A stretch of 48,063 nucleotides of DNA from Oscillochloris sp. ZM17-4 (GTDB lineage Bacteria > Chloroflexota > Chloroflexia > Chloroflexales > Chloroflexaceae), in assembly GCF_019599295.1 (NCBI RefSeq), contig NZ_JAIEWN010000023.1, forward strand, positions 6,125-54,187. Direction: 5' to 3'. Shown one piece after another: positions 40,134 through 47,984 of this stretch (position 1 is the stretch's first letter; each line of letters starts with the position of its first letter). The position numbers and the translations under genes were made by a program. The notes beneath the pieces were generated by a model. That model was given only the letters and a program-made list of their open reading frames with translations. It was not told the origin of the DNA and did not search any database.

Positions 40134-40176
40134 ATGATGACCATTTCCTGCCCCCACTAGCCCAGGAAGGTCATGT

Positions 40177-41265
40177 ATGAGTAACACGAAACACGTGTTT
40201 ACCCCGGTCGTCACACTGGTCGGACTTGTCCTCATCTCCGGAGCGCTCGCCGCCGCCTTTACGGAGGAGAACCGGCTCCTGCTCTCCATCGTGATCTTTC
40301 TGTCCGCGACCCTGCTGCTCCTGCTCGTTTCCATCCGCCCCCAACGCGTCGAGCAAGGCACATTTGTGGTGCGAAAGGATATATTCGGCAACATCGAAAC
40401 CTTCGATGATGGCGTCTTCTTCTACACACCCTACATCCACACCATCGAAGCGATGATGCCAAACTACCCGCTGCGCTATGAGTTCTCTGTCGGTGAGATC
40501 GACACCAACACGCCGGGGCTCAAGCGGATCCAAAGCATCAAGGTGCGAGTCATCTACCGGCTCGTAGCCCGCAACTTCTGCAACTGGATCTATCCCTCGC
40601 TCTTCCACATTGACCAGCAAGCGCGGAGAAAAAATGCGTCGCCCCATGGTGAGAGCGATCAGAAGCAGGTTGGCCCCTACGCCTTTATCAGGCGTCGGAT
40701 CAAGGATCTCCACACGTCGGAAGAGTTGAATCCTGACAACCCGGAGCTATGGGCGCGGGTTACCGCCGAGGCCCTGGAGCATATCCTCGACGATATGATC
40801 CGCGACTGGATCTGGGACTGGAAGCAGCGAATGGGTGACACGCCCGAAACCCCGGTTGAAAACGACCCCTACGCGCTGAACCTCAATCGTAAAGAGATAG
40901 CCGGGCAAGTACGGGCCGACCTGGACAGCCGCACCCAGTTCTGGGGGCTGCGGGTAGATGACATCGTATTTGAGAATGTGGTGATCGACGAGGAGATCAT
41001 CAAGGGGAAGACGCGCAACAAGCAGCGCGAGATAGAGAACGCCGAGCACGATGCGAAGAAGGAAGCAATCGCTATCAGCACAAAGGGCATAGCCGAGGCC
41101 GAGGTGCGCGCCGAGGCGGTGGCCCAAATCATCGCGAGGCTTGTGGGAGAGAAGAAGATCGAGATCAGCGACGAGATGATCTACAACATCGTGCGCGCCG
41201 CCATGTACAGCGACGGGAAGATGATCTGGAATGCGACGATGGAGAAGGGGCCGGAGAGCCGCTGA
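40177..41265 (+). CDS. SPFH/Band-7 domain membrane protein
   Basis: 362 residues. Two hydrophobic segments at the N-terminus (about 10-30 and 36-52) anchor it; the Band-7/PHB region follows (SIRPQRVEQGTFVVRKDIFGNIETFDDGVFF) and ends in a Glu/Lys/Ala-rich coiled coil (GKTRNKQREIENAEHDAKKEAIAISTKG). Such proteins form ring-like membrane microdomain scaffolds. An insertion with charged residues (IDQQARRKNASPHGESDQKQ) within the Band-7 domain is unusual. Codon use is more relaxed (more A/T ends) than in neighbours. An NfeD-type partner, which often accompanies SPFH genes, is absent. Confidence 0.82.
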   Translation: MSNTKHVFTPVVTLVGLVLISGALAAAFTEENRLLLSIVIFLSATLLLLLVSIRPQRVEQGTFVVRKDIFGNIETFDDGVFFYTPYIHTIEAMMPNYPLRYEFSVGEIDTNTPGLKRIQSIKVRVIYRLVARNFCNWIYPSLFHIDQQARRKNASPHGESDQKQVGPYAFIRRRIKDLHTSEELNPDNPELWARVTAEALEHILDDMIRDWIWDWKQRMGDTPETPVENDPYALNLNRKEIAGQVRADLDSRTQFWGLRVDDIVFENVVIDEEIIKGKTRNKQREIENAEHDAKKEAIAISTKGIAEAEVRAEAVAQIIARLVGEKKIEISDEMIYNIVRAAMYSDGKMIWNATMEKGPESR

Positions 41266-41280
41266 GCTGCTGGCAAACCT

Positions 41281-41309
41281 GGGAGCGCGGGCGGGACACC
41301 CGCGCTCCC
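41281..41309. terminator. Hairpin after the SPFH gene
   Basis: GGGAGCGCGGG and complement around CGGGACA; no T-run. Lies between convergent genes. Confidence 0.7.
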
Positions 41310-41379
41310 GGCATGCGGCAAAAGGTGATTGCCAGCAGTATCGGTGCATCACCCCTGACGCACCTGCCCCTTACGCGCC

Positions 41380-41419
41380 CCAACCCCAACCCCCAACCCC
41401 TAACCCCCAACCCCCAGCT
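41380..41419 (-). repeat. CAACCCC heptad array carrying the stop codon of the MTHFR-like gene
   Basis: Units CAACCCC/CAACCCCC/TAACCCCC on the plus strand. On the minus strand these are GTTGGGG units that encode the last residues of the gene (GVGG) and include its TAG stop (GGTTAGGGG). The period is 7 with minor drift. Confidence 0.78.
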
Positions 41420-42338
41420 CCTCATACAGTGCCTGCACCAGATCGGCTGAGGCCGCCAGCTCGTCGCGGTGGGTGGAGACGCTCTCGATGTTGACCCCCA
41501 GCGGGATGGACTGGGCCGCCGCGCGCTCGCGGATGGCCCGCAGGTTGGCCCGGCAGATCTGGATGGAGGTGGCGAAGGGCGTCGCCGAGCCCATGATCGC
41601 CTGCTCGACCCCTGGGGCGATGGCGACGCCGAGCCACTTGAGGAAGGTCATTGTCCCCGGCCGGCCGCAGGGCGAGAAGGTCAGGATCACCCGCTGCGGG
41701 GCGACGCCCTCGCGCCGGCACGCCTCGGCGTAGTCGGCGAGCAGCCGCAGGGTCGGCGCGGGGTCGTAGACCACCTGCGAGATGAAGAAGCGGCTGCCCT
41801 GGGCGGCCTTGAGCAGCAGCCGCCGGCTCTCGTCGTACGCGGGCGAGTGGCGCTCGGCGATCGCCACGCCGCCCAGCATCGCCGTGGGCATCTGCTCGCG
41901 GGCCAGCTGCATGGCCCGGTCGACGAACAGCGTGCCCGGCGGCGGAACCGGCACCGACGAGCCGACCAGGATGAGCTGGCCGATGCCGTAGTCCTGGTGG
42001 GCCTCGCGCAGCCAGACGAGCCAGCCGGCCTCGCCGAGCTCGCCGACGCTCTTGTAGGTGATGGCCTGGGCGCCGGTGCGCTCCTGGATCTGGCGGGCGT
42101 AGATGCGCGGGTCGATCGTCGGCTGGTAGGGGAAGGGCCGTGTCTCCTCGGTGCGCCCGCTCTCGTCCTGCACATCGTAGACGACCAGGCCGTCGAGGGG
42201 CAGTCCGCGCACCCGCTCGGCCAGCCGCTCGGCGGCGAGGGCGATCTGCTCGTCCGAGGATCCGGCGCGCGGCGGGGTCGATCCGTAGAGGGTGACAAAC
42301 TGCTGCGGGTCGGTCAGCTTTGCCTGGAGGTTGATCAT
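41400..42338 (-). CDS. Methylenetetrahydrofolate reductase-like TIM-barrel protein
   Basis: 312-residue TIM-barrel protein similar to MTHFR (MetF) family flavoproteins. LVVYDVQDESGRTEETRPFPYQPTIDPRIYA fits the early barrel, followed by LILVGSSVPVPPPGTLFVDRAMQLA and RFFISQVVYDPAPTLRLLADYAEACR, which in MetF is the FAD/folate part with a conserved Gln (FFITQ). LTFSPCGRPGTMTFLKWLGV and GVNIESVSTHRDELAAS close the domain. The opening LYGSTPPRAGSSDEQIA lacks the exact EFFPPK motif of classic MetF. It could be a true reductase or a non-canonical homologue. ATG 42338 has an AGGATA ribosome region. No methionine genes adjacent. Confidence 0.68.
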   Translation of the reverse strand: MINLQAKLTDPQQFVTLYGSTPPRAGSSDEQIALAAERLAERVRGLPLDGLVVYDVQDESGRTEETRPFPYQPTIDPRIYARQIQERTGAQAITYKSVGELGEAGWLVWLREAHQDYGIGQLILVGSSVPVPPPGTLFVDRAMQLAREQMPTAMLGGVAIAERHSPAYDESRRLLLKAAQGSRFFISQVVYDPAPTLRLLADYAEACRREGVAPQRVILTFSPCGRPGTMTFLKWLGVAIAPGVEQAIMGSATPFATSIQICRANLRAIRERAAAQSIPLGVNIESVSTHRDELAASADLVQALYEELGVGG

Positions 42339-42427
42339 GGCGGTATCCTGTTGGGGCGCAGCGCGCTACGCCCTGACGATGAGTGTTCGCACGATGATAG
42401 CCGATCTTTGGTCAGGCGCATGCAGCC

Positions 42428-43921
42428 CTAGCCGTTCAGGTATCCCCGCCGGCGCAGCTCCTCGACGAAGCGGGCGTAGGGCGCGTCGTAGCGGCTGGCG
42501 TCGGGGCGGGGGTGAACCTCGGCGCGGGCGTGGCTCATGGCGCGGGTGGCCGCGCCCAGCCCGGGGTGCGCCCCGGCGGCAGCGGCGATCACCGCCGCGC
42601 CGAAGGCCGCCTCGACCTCGCGGGGGACGAGCAGCGGCCGGCCCAGCACGTCGGCGCGGATCTGGAGCCAGATGGGGCTGCGCGCGCCGCCGCCGGCCGC
42701 GTGGACCGGCCCGTCAACCGCGTAGCCGAGCGCCTCTAGCTCGGCGAAGGCCAGCCGCTCCAGGTAGGCCACGCCCTCTAGAACTGCCGTGTACGCGGCC
42801 TCGCGGCCCGCGCCCGCGCCCAGCATGAAGCCCTCGGCCTGGGGGGCCACAAAGGGGAATCGCTCGCCCCGTCCCTCCAGCGGGTAGCAGATCGCGCCGG
42901 ACGGCGTCAGCGCGGCGGCCCGCGCGTCGAGGGCGGCCAGATCCTCGCCGGGGAAGCGGGCGGCCAGGGCGGCCCCGCCGGTGCTGCTGGCGGCCCCCGG
43001 CAGCCAGTGGCCGTCCGGGTGGCGGTGGGCGTACACCCGGCCCTGCGGGTCGCGCGGGAGCTGGGCGCTGACGCCCTTGAGCACCAGGGTGGTGCCGAGC
43101 ACGCTGAGCCACTGGCCGGGCGCGGCGGCCCCGCCGGCGATCTGGGCGGCGCAGCCGTCGCTCATGCCGGCCACGACGGTGGCCCCGGCAGGCAGCCCGG
43201 TCGCCTCGGCGGCGGCGCGCGAGACCTGGGCGATCGGGCTGGCCGGGGCCACGACGCGCGGCAGCTTCGCCAGGGGCAGGCCGAGCGTCTCTAGCAGCTC
43301 CTCCGGCCAGCGCAGCGCGATCAGGTCGTAGCCGCTCTTCAGGGCGTGGCTCCAGTCGGACGTGGCGTAGTCGCCGGTCAGCCGGCCGACGACAAGGTCG
43401 GCGGCGTGGCAGATCTGGGCGGCGGAGGCCAGCTGCTCTGGCATATGCCGGCGCAGCCAGAGCAGCTTGGGCAGGCCGAAGGAGGCGTCGAAGCGGTAGC
43501 CGAGCCGCTCGCAGAGCCCGGCGGCGGCCAGGTTCAGGTCGGCGGCCTCCTGGGCGGCCCGGCGGTCGCGGTACATGATCGCCGGGGCGACGGGGCGGCC
43601 CCGCGCATCCAGCAGGCAGATCGTGCCCGAGGTGGCGGTGACGGCCAGGGCGGCGATGCGCTGGGCCTCGGCGCCGAGGCTGGCCGTGGCCGCGCGCAGG
43701 CAGGCGACGGCGGCCAGCCACCAGTCGTCGGGGCGCTGCTCGGCGCGCCCGCCGGGGCCGTCGGCGGTCTCCAGCGGCGCCGAGGATCGGGCGCGCACCT
43801 CGCCCCCCGCGTCGGCGACGACCACGCGCACGCCCTGGGTGCCCACATCTATGCCGGCGAAGAGCGATCCGCTGAGGGCTGAGGGCTGAGGGCTGAGGGC
43901 TGAGGGCTGCGTGTTGAGCAT
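42428..43921 (-). CDS. FGGY-family carbohydrate kinase (xylulokinase-like)
   Basis: 497-residue two-domain sugar kinase of the ASKHA fold. FAGIDVGTQGVRVVV holds the phosphate loop with D25; D255 in VAGMSDGCAAQIAGG is the catalytic base position; LSVLGTTLVLKGVS and HAAGGGARSPIWLQIRADVLGRPL (adenosine motif) follow. The latter is characteristic of XylB-like members. Substrate may be xylulose or another ketose. The N-terminus is odd: residues 5-17 (QPSALSPQPSALS) are encoded by a 7-bp repeat, translated as a 7-residue repeat. No later start codon precedes the phosphate loop, and AAGGGA lies 9 bases before ATG 43921, so the repeat does seem to be translated. Confidence 0.88.
   Translation of the reverse strand: MLNTQPSALSPQPSALSGSLFAGIDVGTQGVRVVVADAGGEVRARSSAPLETADGPGGRAEQRPDDWWLAAVACLRAATASLGAEAQRIAALAVTATSGTICLLDARGRPVAPAIMYRDRRAAQEAADLNLAAAGLCERLGYRFDASFGLPKLLWLRRHMPEQLASAAQICHAADLVVGRLTGDYATSDWSHALKSGYDLIALRWPEELLETLGLPLAKLPRVVAPASPIAQVSRAAAEATGLPAGATVVAGMSDGCAAQIAGGAAAPGQWLSVLGTTLVLKGVSAQLPRDPQGRVYAHRHPDGHWLPGAASSTGGAALAARFPGEDLAALDARAAALTPSGAICYPLEGRGERFPFVAPQAEGFMLGAGAGREAAYTAVLEGVAYLERLAFAELEALGYAVDGPVHAAGGGARSPIWLQIRADVLGRPLLVPREVEAAFGAAVIAAAAGAHPGLGAATRAMSHARAEVHPRPDASRYDAPYARFVEELRRRGYLNG
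43871..43908. repeat. GCTGAGG heptad array inside the FGGY kinase start
   Basis: Five exact units plus a partial one. On the coding strand they read CCTCAGC, giving the QPSALSP peptide repeat at the N-terminus. Confidence 0.95.
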
Positions 43922-43949
43922 GAGATGATCCCTTGCGACTCGGGAAGGC

Positions 43950-43958
43950 TGCTACAAT
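43950..43958 (+). promoter_or_regulatory. Extended -10 promoter of the NUDIX operon
   Basis: TGCTACAAT; its last bases AAT flow straight into the CAATCTG repeat array. The predicted start point is about 32 nt before the GTG start. Confidence 0.6.
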
Positions 43959-43980
43959 CTGCAATCTGCAATCTGCAATC
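43955..43980 (+). repeat. CAATCTG heptad array before the NUDIX gene
   Basis: Three units and a partial one in the leader, same orientation relative to the gene as at pyk, tatA and the ABC ATPase. Confidence 0.9.
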
Positions 43981-43996
43981 GAGAAGGGAGACAGCG

Positions 43997-44461
43997 GTGA
44001 CCGCACTCAGGGCCGGGCACGACTATGTCGGGGTGGGGGGGGGGGCGATGGTGTTCGACGACGCGGGCCGGGTCTTCCTGGCGCAGCGCGGGCCGCTGGC
44101 CAAGAACGAGCGCGGCTGCTGGGAGTTCCCCGGCGGCTCCCTCGACTATGGCGAGCGCCTTGAGGATGCGATTATACGCGAGTTCGAGGAGGAGTACGGC
44201 ATGCGGATCGGCGAGCTGCGCCTGCTCGGTGTGGTGAACCACATCCTGCCCGACGAGGGCCAGCACTGGGTCTCGCCGACCTACCTGGCCCGCCACATGG
44301 GCGGCGAGCCGCACATCCGCGAGCCGGGCAAGTGCAGCGCGATCGGCTGGTACTCGATGGGCGATCTGCCCGCGCCGCTGTCGCTGGTGAGCGTGGAGGA
44401 TGTGCGCCAGGCAGAAGCCCTGGGAGACGGCGCGCTGCGCCCCTACACGACCCCGAAATAG
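43997..44461 (+). CDS. NUDIX hydrolase
   Basis: 154-residue pyrophosphohydrolase. The Nudix box spans G47 to M69 (G-x5-E-x7-REF-x-EE-x-G-M: E53, R61, E62, E65, E66, G68). Flanking FLAQRGPLAKNERGCWEFPGGSLDYGE matches MutT/ADP-ribose-type members that clean up nucleotides. GTG 43997 was chosen because AAGGGAG sits 6 bases upstream. A run of 11 G at 44035-44045 encodes the GGG part of VGVGGGAM, a slippage-prone tract. It begins a likely operon with the DUF420-like gene and pyrF. Confidence 0.9.
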   Translation: MTALRAGHDYVGVGGGAMVFDDAGRVFLAQRGPLAKNERGCWEFPGGSLDYGERLEDAIIREFEEEYGMRIGELRLLGVVNHILPDEGQHWVSPTYLARHMGGEPHIREPGKCSAIGWYSMGDLPAPLSLVSVEDVRQAEALGDGALRPYTTPK

Positions 44462-44465
44462 GGTA

Positions 44466-44510
44466 TGATAGTCAGGGTGTGCTGGCATTGCTGGCACACC
44501 CTGACTATCA
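44466..44510. repeat. 17-bp-arm hairpin after the NUDIX gene
   Basis: TGATAGTCAGGGTGTGC and complement around an 11-nt centre. It starts just after the stop codon and ends 11 bp before the next start codon. Confidence 0.9.
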
Positions 44511-44521
44511 GAGGGGGGCGT

Positions 44522-44965
44522 ATGAGGCAGCCGGGCTTTCTGGGCACCGAGGCGTCGCTGGGGGCGGACATCGCCCTGGTCGGCAGCGTCCTGGTGATGA
44601 TCGCCTTCACCGTCGGGGCCTACCTCGCCCTGCGCGGGCGCTACGAGGCCCACCGCTGGGTGCAGACGGGGGCGGCCGTCGCGAACGTCCTGCTCGTGCT
44701 CGGGGTCATGATCCCCTCGCTGCTGGCGGTCGCCCCGTCGGACAACGTGGAGCTGCCGGCGGCGGCCTTCGTGGCCATGCCCGCCCACGAGCTGCTCGGG
44801 CTGTCCGGGCTGCTCTTCGGCCTGTTCGTGGTGCTGCGCGGCAACGGACTGGTGCCGGCCCGGCTCAAGTTTACGCGCTACAAGCTGTTTATGCGCGCGG
44901 CCTACGGGCTCTATCTGGCCGCCACCCTGGTCGGCGTGGCGGTCTACATGGTGCTGTACACATGA
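44522..44965 (+). CDS. DUF420-like four-helix membrane protein
   Basis: 147-residue membrane protein resembling DUF420. Four hydrophobic segments: about 14-37, 47-70, 81-101 and 121-146. A conserved-looking His in RYEAHRWVQTGA, another in MPAHELLGLSG, and FTRYKLFMRAAYGLYLAATLVGVAVYM near the end match the family layout with potential heme- or metal-binding His. Function is not established. The last four bases overlap pyrF (ATGA), so translation is coupled. Confidence 0.7.
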   Translation: MRQPGFLGTEASLGADIALVGSVLVMIAFTVGAYLALRGRYEAHRWVQTGAAVANVLLVLGVMIPSLLAVAPSDNVELPAAAFVAMPAHELLGLSGLLFGLFVVLRGNGLVPARLKFTRYKLFMRAAYGLYLAATLVGVAVYMVLYT

Positions 44966-45714
44966 ACATGATTGAGACACCCACGATCGCCGCCCACGAG
45001 CGCATCCTGGCCGCCCTCGACGTGCCCGACCTGCCGAGCGCCCTCAGCCTCGTGGAGCAGCTGCGCGGCCGCGTCGGCGGCTTCAAGGTCGGCCTGGAGC
45101 TCTGCACGGCCGCCGGGGCGCCCCAGGTGGTGCGGGCGGTGGCCGAGGCCGGCGGCAGCGTCTTCCTCGACCTGAAGCTGTCGGACATCCCGAACACGGT
45201 GGCCGGCGCGGTGCGCTCGGTCTGCGCCCTCGGCCCGGCGGTGCGCATGCTCACCCTGCACTGCCACGGCGGCGCGGCCATGCTGCGGGCCGCCGTCGCG
45301 GCCGCCCGCGAGGCCGGCCCCGCCCGCCCGCTGCTGCTCGGCGTCACCGTGCTGACCAGCATCGACCAGAACGCCCTGCGCGACGATCTGGAGATCGCCG
45401 CCGGCCTACAGGATCACGTCGTCCACCTGGCCCGCATGGCCCAGGAGTGCGGCCTGGACGCGGTGGTCGCCTCGCCCCACGAGATCGCGGCCATCCGCGC
45501 GGCCTGCGGGCCGGACCTGCGGATCGTCACGCCGGGGGTGCGCCCGGCCTGGGCGGACAGCGGCGACCAGCGCCGGGTGATGACGCCGGCCGAGGCCCTG
45601 CGCGCCGGCTGCGACTATATGGTCGTCGGCCGGCCGATCACCGCCGCCCCCGCCGAGGTCGGCGGGCCGGCCGAGGCCGCCGCGCGGATCGCCGAGGAGC
45701 TCAGCGCGGGCTGA
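44962..45714 (+). CDS. pyrF: Orotidine 5'-phosphate decarboxylase
   Basis: Final enzyme of UMP synthesis, TIM barrel. 250 residues. RILAALDVPDLPSAL opens the barrel; the catalytic D70-x-K72-x-x-D75 lies in FLDLKLSDIPNTV; TPGVRPAWADSGDQRRVMTPAEAL and the phosphate-binding MVVGRPIT complete it. This is the class I (PyrF, short) type. No other pyr gene is nearby. A 4-base overlap with the DUF420-like gene. Confidence 0.96.
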   Translation: MNMIETPTIAAHERILAALDVPDLPSALSLVEQLRGRVGGFKVGLELCTAAGAPQVVRAVAEAGGSVFLDLKLSDIPNTVAGAVRSVCALGPAVRMLTLHCHGGAAMLRAAVAAAREAGPARPLLLGVTVLTSIDQNALRDDLEIAAGLQDHVVHLARMAQECGLDAVVASPHEIAAIRAACGPDLRIVTPGVRPAWADSGDQRRVMTPAEALRAGCDYMVVGRPITAAPAEVGGPAEAAARIAEELSAG

Positions 45715-45721
45715 GCAGTAT

Positions 45722-45768
45722 TTTTTTGTTGGGTGAGGGCGGCTTCGCCGCCCTCACCCAACAAAAAA
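45722..45768. terminator. 22-bp-arm hairpin between convergent pyrF and the LLM gene
   Basis: TTTTTTGTTGGGTGAGGGCGGC with exact complement around TTC. T's stand on the 5' side and A's on the 3' side on both strands, opposite to a normal Rho-independent terminator. It may still separate the converging transcripts. Confidence 0.75.
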
Positions 45769-45772
45769 CCGG

Positions 45773-45810
45773 GTCTGGGGCGAAGCCCCAGGGCGTTGCA
45801 ACAGCCCTGG
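45773..45810. repeat. Dispersed hairpin element plus MITE-end fragment
   Basis: CTGGGGC-GAA-GCCCCAG lies within a 32-bp stretch shared (30/32, opposite orientation) with 31527-31558. It runs into GTTGCAACAGCCCTGG (45795-45810), identical to the right end of the MITE-like element at 20 kb. Confidence 0.75.
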
Positions 45811-45814
45811 CTGA

Positions 45815-46693
45815 TTAGAGCTCGGCCACGGCCGGGATGATCTCTTTGCCGAAGAGCTCAAGCGGCGTCAGTGAAGAGACATTGGGCATGTTGAAGATCG
45901 CGTGCTGGACGCCGAGGGCGGCCAGGCCCGTGCAGTGGGCGATGATCTCGGCGGGCGTCTGGGTGCCGGGGATGAAGGCCGTGCCAAGGGTGGTGACCTC
46001 GATCTCCTCGAAGGGCCGGCCGAGCCGCTCGCAGTGGCCCTTGAGCACATCGAGCTTGTGGGTCAGCGCCTCGGGGCCGAGCCGGTCGAAGAGGTTGCAG
46101 GCGTCGGCGTACTGAGCGACCATGCGCAGGGTCTTCTGCTCGCCGGTGCCGCCGATCATGATCGGCGGGTGGGGCTTGCGGATGGCCTGCGGGCTGTTGA
46201 GCGGGCGCTCAAGCTGGTAGTGCTTGCCGGCGTAGGGGCTCTCATCGCCGCGCCACATCTGGTGGACGATCTGGAGGGCCTCCTCCAGCTGCTCGAAGCG
46301 GTCCTTCAGCGGCGGGAAGGGCACGCCGAGCCCCCGGGACTCCTGCTCGTTCCAGGCCGCGCCAATGCCCAGCCAGGCCCGCCCGCCCGACAGCACATCC
46401 AGGGTCGTCACCGTCTTGGCGAGGATGCCGGGGTTGCGGTAGATCACGCCGCTGACGAGGGTGCCCAGGGTAGCCCGCTTCGTCACGGCGGCGAGGTAGC
46501 TGAGCGCGCTGTAGCCCTCCAGCATCGGCTCCTCGGGCTTGCCGACGAAGCCGATCTGGAAGAAGTGGTCCATCACCCAGATGCTGTCAAAGCCGGCCTC
46601 ATCGGCGGTGTGGCCGATCTCGCCCAGCCGCGGGCCGATCTCCGCGTCGCCGCCGGGCCAGGTGAAGCTCGGGATCTGTAGTCCGATCTTCAT
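45815..46693 (-). CDS. LLM-class flavin/F420-dependent oxidoreductase
   Basis: 292-residue luciferase-like monooxygenase-family TIM barrel. MKIGLQIPSFTWPGG starts the barrel; DSIWVMDHFFQ, ATLGTLVSGVIYRNPGILAKTVTTLDVLSGGRAWLGIGAAWNEQE and RKPHPPIMIGGTGEQKTLRMVAQYADACN are standard for F420-dependent LLM enzymes. The cofactor is FMN or F420; Chloroflexota often carry F420, but no F420 genes are here. AAAGGAG eight bases before ATG 46693 decides the start. Substrate unknown. Confidence 0.9.
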   Translation of the reverse strand: MKIGLQIPSFTWPGGDAEIGPRLGEIGHTADEAGFDSIWVMDHFFQIGFVGKPEEPMLEGYSALSYLAAVTKRATLGTLVSGVIYRNPGILAKTVTTLDVLSGGRAWLGIGAAWNEQESRGLGVPFPPLKDRFEQLEEALQIVHQMWRGDESPYAGKHYQLERPLNSPQAIRKPHPPIMIGGTGEQKTLRMVAQYADACNLFDRLGPEALTHKLDVLKGHCERLGRPFEEIEVTTLGTAFIPGTQTPAEIIAHCTGLAALGVQHAIFNMPNVSSLTPLELFGKEIIPAVAEL

Positions 46694-46742
46694 GGTATCT
46701 CCTTTGTGTTGATAATCCGTTATGTAACGTAAACCATATATA

Positions 46743-46777
46743 AGTGGGTGTGGGCGGCGAATCCGCCCACACCCACT
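46743..46777. repeat. 15-bp-arm hairpin between the LLM and dipeptidase genes
   Basis: AGTGGGTGTGGGCGG and complement around CGAAT; A/T-rich flanks (ATATATAAG on one side) may include a -10 for the LLM gene (TATATG on the minus strand). Confidence 0.85.
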
Positions 46778-46788
46778 CATATCTCCCC

Positions 46789-47853
46789 CTACGCCCCCCA
46801 GGTCTTGCGCAGCACCCTGACCCAGTTCTCGTGGGCGATCTTGCGCAGGTCGGCCTCGGAGAAGTGCGCGGACAGGGCGTCCACGAGCTTCGGCAGGCCG
46901 GAGACATCGCCGATCGCCTGCGGGATCGTGGCCCCGTCGAAGTCGGACCCGAGGCCGACCCGGTCGATGCCGAGGCGATCCACCAGGTAGCGCACGTGGG
47001 AGACCATCGTCTCCAGAGGCACATCGGCGGCGTTGCGGCCGTCCTCGCGCAGGAAGCTGACCGCGAAGTTCAGACCGACCATGCCGTCGGACTCCTTGAT
47101 CGCGTCGAGCTGCCTGTCGGTCAGGTTACGCGTGCTCTGGCAGAGGGCGTGGACGTTGGAGTGGGTGGCGACAAGGGGCGCGTCGGAGAGCCGGGCCACG
47201 TCCCAGAAGCCGGCCTCGTTCATGTGCGAGAGGTCGAGCATGATCCGCATGCGGTTGCAGGCCTTGACCAGCTCCTTGCCGGCGTCGGTCAGGCCGGGGC
47301 CGGTGTCGCCGGTGCGCGGGAAGGCGAAGGGCACCCCGTGGCCGAAGGCGGTCGGCCGGCTCCAGACCGGGCCGAGCGAGCGCAGGCCGGCCGCATAGAA
47401 GACCTCCAGCGCCTCCAGGCCGGGGTCGATCGCCTCGGCGCCCTCGAAGTGCAGGATGGCCGCGATCGTGCCAGACTCCAGGCAGGACTCGATCTCGGCG
47501 GCGCTGCGCACCACCTTCAGCCCGCCCTGCGACTCGGCCTCCAGCTTGAAGAGCAGCCCAGCCATGCCCAGGGCGATGCGCTGCGCGTAGCCGAGCTCCA
47601 GCGGGTCGGGCAGCGGCGCCTCGTACGACCCGCCGTCGGGCAGGCGGTCGGTGGGCGACGCGCCGCGCTCGCCGGGGATGAAGACGGCGAAGAACCCGCC
47701 GCCGAAGCCGCCGGCCCTGGCCCGGGGCAGGTCGATGTGGCCGTGCTCGCTCTGGCTGAAGAAGCTGCGCTCCTTGCCCGGCTGCGGCCTATACAGGTCG
47801 AGCAGGGTGTCGTTATGTCCGTCGAAGATCGGGATGCGCGGGGTGGATGGCAT
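46789..47853 (-). CDS. Membrane dipeptidase (M19 renal dipeptidase family)
   Basis: 354-residue zinc dipeptidase of the amidohydrolase fold; family members cleave dipeptides including D-residues. IFDGHNDTLLDL holds H13 and D15; the bridging Glu lies in AAILHFEGAEAI; His ligands in LVATHSNVHAL; the final Asp in GLGSDFDGA. ATG 47853 has AAGGAG eight bases upstream. A longer open frame upstream reads through the repeats and is rejected. Preceded by a clear extended -10. Confidence 0.93.
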   Translation of the reverse strand: MPSTPRIPIFDGHNDTLLDLYRPQPGKERSFFSQSEHGHIDLPRARAGGFGGGFFAVFIPGERGASPTDRLPDGGSYEAPLPDPLELGYAQRIALGMAGLLFKLEAESQGGLKVVRSAAEIESCLESGTIAAILHFEGAEAIDPGLEALEVFYAAGLRSLGPVWSRPTAFGHGVPFAFPRTGDTGPGLTDAGKELVKACNRMRIMLDLSHMNEAGFWDVARLSDAPLVATHSNVHALCQSTRNLTDRQLDAIKESDGMVGLNFAVSFLREDGRNAADVPLETMVSHVRYLVDRLGIDRVGLGSDFDGATIPQAIGDVSGLPKLVDALSAHFSEADLRKIAHENWVRVLRKTWGA

Positions 47854-47889
47854 CGGTTGGCTCCTTGCATTGGTGGGAGGGCTCGCTCT

Positions 47890-47898
47890 ATCATACCA
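47890..47898 (-). promoter_or_regulatory. Extended -10 promoter of the dipeptidase gene
   Basis: Minus strand TGGTATGAT, identical to the box of the ABC-2 permease. Start point about 30 nt before the ATG. Confidence 0.65.
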
Positions 47899-47911
47899 TC
47901 CCGGTAGGAGT

Positions 47912-47934
47912 GTGGGGGCGGCTGCGCCGCCCAC
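47912..47934. repeat. Short hairpin (GCGGC-TGC-GCCGC)
   Basis: GTGGGGGCGGC and GCCGCCCAC around TGC, with one extra G in the left arm. Confidence 0.7.
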
Positions 47935-47952
47935 GATATATTTGTTAGACAA

Positions 47953-47984
47953 GATTGCAGATTGCAGATTGCAGATTGCAGATT
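47953..47984 (-). repeat. GATTGCA heptad array upstream of the dipeptidase
   Basis: Four exact GATTGCA units on the plus strand; read along the dipeptidase gene they are TGCAATC, the orientation seen before start codons. Here the promoter lies downstream of the array, so it is not in the leader. The last 80 bases of the window show no gene. Confidence 0.93.

Noticed and set aside
38910-40160. 416-codon plus-strand open frame across the aldo/keto reductase
   Set aside because: Runs antisense through a complete AKR gene and its upstream region; no motif.
46707-46740. Operator-like GTTATGTAACGTAAAC upstream of the LLM gene
   Set aside because: Imperfect symmetry in a short A/T-rich stretch; no clear relation to a promoter box.
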